Shown here: positions 61,291 to 64,000 of the stretch, in pieces
How positions within the stretch are numbered: the stretch's first letter is position 1
Layout of the letters: each line of letters opens with the position of its first letter
From: Arcicella aquatica
GTDB lineage: Bacteria > Bacteroidota > Bacteroidia > Cytophagales > Spirosomataceae
Direction of reading: 5' to 3'
Length of the DNA: 64,000 bases
Assembly: GCF_034928825.1 (NCBI RefSeq)
Contig: NZ_JAYFUL010000018.1
Coordinates: 1-64,000, forward strand
Position numbers and translations under genes: made by a program
Notes under the pieces: model-generated
The model's database searches: none
What the model was told of the DNA's origin: nothing
The model's input: the letters and a program-made list of their open reading frames with translations, nothing else

Positions 61291-61986
61291 ATGAATACAA
61301 AACCAATAATTCGTGTAGATGTTGTTTCGGACATCGTATGTCCTTGGTGTTATATCGGTAAGCGACGGTTAGAAAAAGCTATTGAAGATACACAAAGTTC
61401 TTGTAATCTGCAAGTTATCTACCATCCTTTTCAACTAGATCCTAGTGTGCCTACGGAAGGAATACCTTTTAGTACACACATGGAAAGCCGTTTTGGACCT
61501 AATTATGCACAAAAATTTCATCAGGTTGAACAGGCGGCCTCATCAGTTGATTTAGATTTCGACTTCGAGAATCTTCCAAAGGCTATCAATACTTTTGCTT
61601 TTCATAGAATACTTACGATTTCTTTGCATGAAGGGATGCAAGCCGAAGTAAAAGAAGCTTTGATGAAGGCATATTTTGTGGATAGAGTAGATTTAACCGA
61701 GCAAAGTGCAGTAGCAGAAGTGATGGCTCAATTCGGTTGGTCTACTGAAAAAACGTTGGGTATTCTTAATTCAGATGAAGCATCTGATGAAGTAAAAGAA
61801 GAAATGCACTATTTCCGCCAACAAGGCATATCTGGTGTCCCTTTCTTTATTTTTGATAAAAAATATGCTGTTTCGGGCGCACAGCCCTCAGAGGTTTTTA
61901 AAGAAATCTTTGAAAAACTAGCTCAGGAAAAACAAGTAGCGGCTATTTCGGGAGATGTTTGTGATGTAGATGGTGAGAATTGTTAG
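61291..61986 (+). CDS. DsbA-family oxidoreductase (FrnE-like)
   Basis: A 231-aa cytosolic thioredoxin-fold protein with the helical insertion of the DsbA/FrnE family. The active site is IVCPWCYIGKRRL with Cys17 and Cys20. GISGVPFFIFDKKYAVSGAQP near 182 carries the cis-Pro loop. A short tail adds two more cysteines (GDVCDVDGENC), which could form a second redox pair; FrnE of Deinococcus has a comparable second motif. No signal peptide, so a role in cytosolic redox defence is likely. Confidence 0.9.
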   Translation: MNTKPIIRVDVVSDIVCPWCYIGKRRLEKAIEDTQSSCNLQVIYHPFQLDPSVPTEGIPFSTHMESRFGPNYAQKFHQVEQAASSVDLDFDFENLPKAINTFAFHRILTISLHEGMQAEVKEALMKAYFVDRVDLTEQSAVAEVMAQFGWSTEKTLGILNSDEASDEVKEEMHYFRQQGISGVPFFIFDKKYAVSGAQPSEVFKEIFEKLAQEKQVAAISGDVCDVDGENC

Positions 61987-61992
61987 GGTAAG

Positions 61993-62039
61993 ATATTAAT
62001 TTGGTGGAGGTAATTTAAATACCTCCACCAAATTAATAT
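61993..62039. repeat. 47-bp palindromic repeat
   Basis: ATATTAATTTGGTGGAGGTA (61993-62012) pairs perfectly with 62020-62039 around seven AT bases. It lies eight bases after the DsbA-like stop, between convergent genes, and resembles the palindromes at 5891 and 18562 in kind. Confidence 0.75.
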
Positions 62040-62047
62040 TCGTTGGT

Positions 62048-62066
62048 CACGAGTTGAAAACTCGTG
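62048..62066. repeat. Hairpin CACGAGTT-gaa-AACTCGTG
   Basis: Eight-base perfect arms around GAA, ending one base before the ComB-like stop codon. It is probably a dispersed repeat that also serves as a terminator. Confidence 0.65.
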
Positions 62067-62771
62067 CTACATTTTTACTAATGTATTGCCACGCATAACG
62101 GGCAAAACATCGTATAAATCATGTTGTAAACAATAAGCAATATCTTTTTGAATACCCAAACGCTGTAGTCTTTTTACGTGAGACGACGAGGCAACAAATG
62201 ATAATAAATCACTTTTTGATAATTCGTATTGACGTAACGCCATCAACGCAGAATCATCTTCTACCATAAATTCTTCTTGTAAACGTTCTACTAAAGCTCC
62301 TGCAAAAAGTGTATCTTCCAAGTTAGGCTTGCCTTTCCATCCCGCACATAATACCAAAATATCGTATTGTTGGTCTTTTAAATAATTGGCCAATGCCCCT
62401 AAATTCAAGAAAGAACCAACCATTACTTTTACAGCCGACTTAGATTTCGTGATAGCCAACGTACCGTTAGTAGTAGTAACACAGATGGTTGCACCATTTA
62501 CTTTTTCAGTCATGTAGCTGAAAGGTGAGTTATCAAAATCAAACCCTTCTGGTGTTTTTCCGTCACGTTCAGCAGCGGCTAAGTATCCTTTTTGTTGATA
62601 ACTAACACATTCGTCAATGCTAGACACTGGAATAATTGCCTCTACACCATTGGCAAAAGCAGTTGTCATGCACGAAGTCGCTCTAAAAATATCTACTACA
62701 ACAACTATTGAATTTTCGATATTATATAAATGTAATAACTCGGGACTGATACAAACGTCAATTTTTTGCAT
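62067..62771 (-). CDS. comB: 2-phosphosulfolactate phosphatase-like protein (ComB)
   Basis: A 234-aa member of the ComB family, Mg2+-dependent phosphatases that convert 2-phosphosulfolactate to sulfolactate. The start KIDVCISPELLHLYNIENSIVVVVDIFRATS carries the conserved DxFRATS motif; AAERDGKTPEGFDFDNSPF and CVTTTNGTLAI are typical. ComB acts in coenzyme M synthesis in archaea; Bacteroidota encode homologues without that pathway, so the true substrate is open. It is 28 bases downstream of gcvT on the same strand. Confidence 0.9.
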   Translation of the reverse strand: MQKIDVCISPELLHLYNIENSIVVVVDIFRATSCMTTAFANGVEAIIPVSSIDECVSYQQKGYLAAAERDGKTPEGFDFDNSPFSYMTEKVNGATICVTTTNGTLAITKSKSAVKVMVGSFLNLGALANYLKDQQYDILVLCAGWKGKPNLEDTLFAGALVERLQEEFMVEDDSALMALRQYELSKSDLLSFVASSSHVKRLQRLGIQKDIAYCLQHDLYDVLPVMRGNTLVKM

Positions 62772-62799
62772 AATTTCAAAAGAATCTAATACACTCTTA

Positions 62800-63897
62800 T
62801 TACTTTAAAAAAGGCATTTTGGTCACTACAGCCTTTAAATATTTATTACGGATATTGATATATATTTCAGATCCTACTTTGGTATATTCCTTAGTAATAT
62901 AGCCCATGCCAATACCTTTGCTTAAGGTTGGCGACTGTGTTCCTGAAGTTACTTCACCAATGATATTGCCAGCGGCATCCATGATTTCGTAATGTTGGCG
63001 AGGAATCCCTCTATCTATCATTTCAAAGCCTACTAATTTACGTGTTGGACCATTCTCTTTAATTTTTTGATGGAATTCTGAATTAATAAATTCTTTGTTG
63101 AATTTAGTAATCCATCCTAAGCCTGCCTCAATTGGTGATGTACTATCATCAATATCGTTGCCGTATAAACAGTAACCCATTTCTGTACGCAAAGTATCGC
63201 GTGCGCCTAAGCCCACAGGCATAATATTAAATTCAGCTCCTGCTTCAAAAATAGCTTTCCACATAGCCTCCGCATCTTTGTTCCAAACGTATACTTCAAA
63301 ACCACCTGCACCCGTATAACCTGTTGAAGAAATCAATACGTCGTCTATCCCTGCTACAGTTCCTGATTTAAAAGAATAATATTCCATCGACTCCAAATCT
63401 AAATCTGTCAATTTTTTCAATGCATCAATGGCTTTAGGCCCTTGAACAGCAAAGAGACTCAATCTGTCTGAAATGTTTTCCATTTCTACACCGAATGTAT
63501 TGTTCTGTTGTAGCCAATTCCAATCTTTTTCGATGTTTGAAGCATTTACTACTAAATAATATTCGTTTTCGTTCCAACGATATACCAAAAGGTCATCTAC
63601 AATTCCTCCTTTATCGTTTGGCAAACATGAATACTGCACTTTTCCATCAATCAATACGGAAACATCATTAGAAGTAACATATTGTAAAAACTCAGTTGCT
63701 CGCTCACCTTTTACAACAAACTCGCCCATGTGCGATACATCAAAAACACCTACCGAAGTACGTACTCCAATGTGTTCTTGAATAAGATTTGAATATAAAA
63801 CTGGCATCGAATACCCCGCAAAAGGTACCATTTTTGCACCAAGCGCTACATGAACATCATTAAGATGAACATATTTTAAAACTTCTGTTTGTTCCAT
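62800..63897 (-). CDS. gcvT: Glycine cleavage system T protein (aminomethyltransferase)
   Basis: Transfers the aminomethyl carbon from H protein to tetrahydrofolate and releases ammonia. 365 aa from the ATG at 63897 (MEQTEVLKYVHL); an extended frame to 63972 gives an unlike N-terminus. GVFDVSHMGEFVVKG near residue 50 contains the conserved Asp (about residue 94 in other proteins lies in QYSCLPNDKGG), and STGYTGAGGFEVYVW and LGARDTLRTEMGYCLYG are typical. Other gcv genes are not adjacent. Confidence 0.97.
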   Translation of the reverse strand: MEQTEVLKYVHLNDVHVALGAKMVPFAGYSMPVLYSNLIQEHIGVRTSVGVFDVSHMGEFVVKGERATEFLQYVTSNDVSVLIDGKVQYSCLPNDKGGIVDDLLVYRWNENEYYLVVNASNIEKDWNWLQQNNTFGVEMENISDRLSLFAVQGPKAIDALKKLTDLDLESMEYYSFKSGTVAGIDDVLISSTGYTGAGGFEVYVWNKDAEAMWKAIFEAGAEFNIMPVGLGARDTLRTEMGYCLYGNDIDDSTSPIEAGLGWITKFNKEFINSEFHQKIKENGPTRKLVGFEMIDRGIPRQHYEIMDAAGNIIGEVTSGTQSPTLSKGIGMGYITKEYTKVGSEIYINIRNKYLKAVVTKMPFLK

Positions 63898-63971
63898 TGG
63901 ATGTTGATTGAAATTGCTAAATGAATCCAAAATTATATGGATAGTAAGAATATCTTTTGTTATATTTTTCA

Positions 63972-63979
63972 CAAAAGTA
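63972..63979 (-). promoter_or_regulatory. -7 box of gcvT
   Basis: On the minus strand TACTTTTG fits TAnnTTTG, 74 bases before the gcvT start. The upstream -33 element would lie at or past the window edge. Confidence 0.5.
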
Positions 63980-64000
63980 ACAAAGTATCCTGAGAGGTTT

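Noticed and set aside
1..64000. CRISPR arrays, tRNA, rRNA, prophage or integrase genes
   Set aside because: No regularly spaced repeats, no tRNA-like T-loop in intergenic DNA, and no phage or integrase motifs were seen by eye.

Overview
The window looks like chromosomal DNA of a free-living, AT-rich member of the Bacteroidota, probably order Cytophagales. The support is the Bacteroidota-type -7 promoter box TAnnTTTG in front of several genes, the near absence of Shine-Dalgarno sequences, a CarboxypepD_reg-type TonB receptor, and small ECF sigma/anti-sigma operons. A genus cannot be fixed from the sequence alone. No rRNA, tRNA, CRISPR array, prophage or conjugative element was seen. Mobile DNA is limited to a truncated transposase gene at the left edge, one MITE-like element (42259-42418) and several dispersed palindromic repeats.

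Layout. 1-8970: IS edge, mazG, a two-gene polysaccharide block (GH29 fucosidase, GH16 glucanase), uvrB, an M20 amidohydrolase, a hypothetical gene, an ArsC-like protein and a MOSC protein. 9000-12080: a promoter, a 35-codon leader ORF ending in four cysteine codons, and a TonB-dependent receptor. 12580-18541: DUF2520 and KdsC-like genes, trpF-trpB, a MaoC hydratase, and an ECF sigma/anti-sigma pair. 18685-38114: a nitrate assimilation island. 38115-44986: DNA repair, a DEAD-box helicase, two coiled-coil proteins of unknown role and secreted proteins. 45156-50823: uronate and sugar catabolism. 50916-64000: thioredoxin-like proteins, rplU-rpmA, a 49-aa small-protein gene, pdhA, recF, an ECF sigma/anti-sigma/adhesin-like operon, a Xre-RES toxin-antitoxin pair, a DUF985 cupin, a DUF4136 lipoprotein, a DsbA-like protein, a ComB-like phosphatase and gcvT.

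The nitrate island holds an outer-membrane porin-like protein, two inner-membrane uptake routes (an NrtA-type ABC system and a NarK-type MFS carrier) and a 1209-aa nitrate reductase with its own FAD/NAD electron-input module. It also holds NirB and NirD, the siroheme methyltransferase CobA, a rubredoxin fused to a sulfite-reductase-like half domain, and a NarX/NarL-like two-component system whose sensor carries a P-box-like motif. Two shared regulatory signals run through it. Copies of an 11-bp box, TAAATACTTAG, lie in several promoter regions. Four RNA hairpins with different stems but the same hexaloop UGGGGG lie in the 5' leaders of the ABC binding protein, the porin and the MFS carrier. 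That hairpin family, and the cysteine-ending leader peptide at 9242, are the best candidates here for undescribed regulation.
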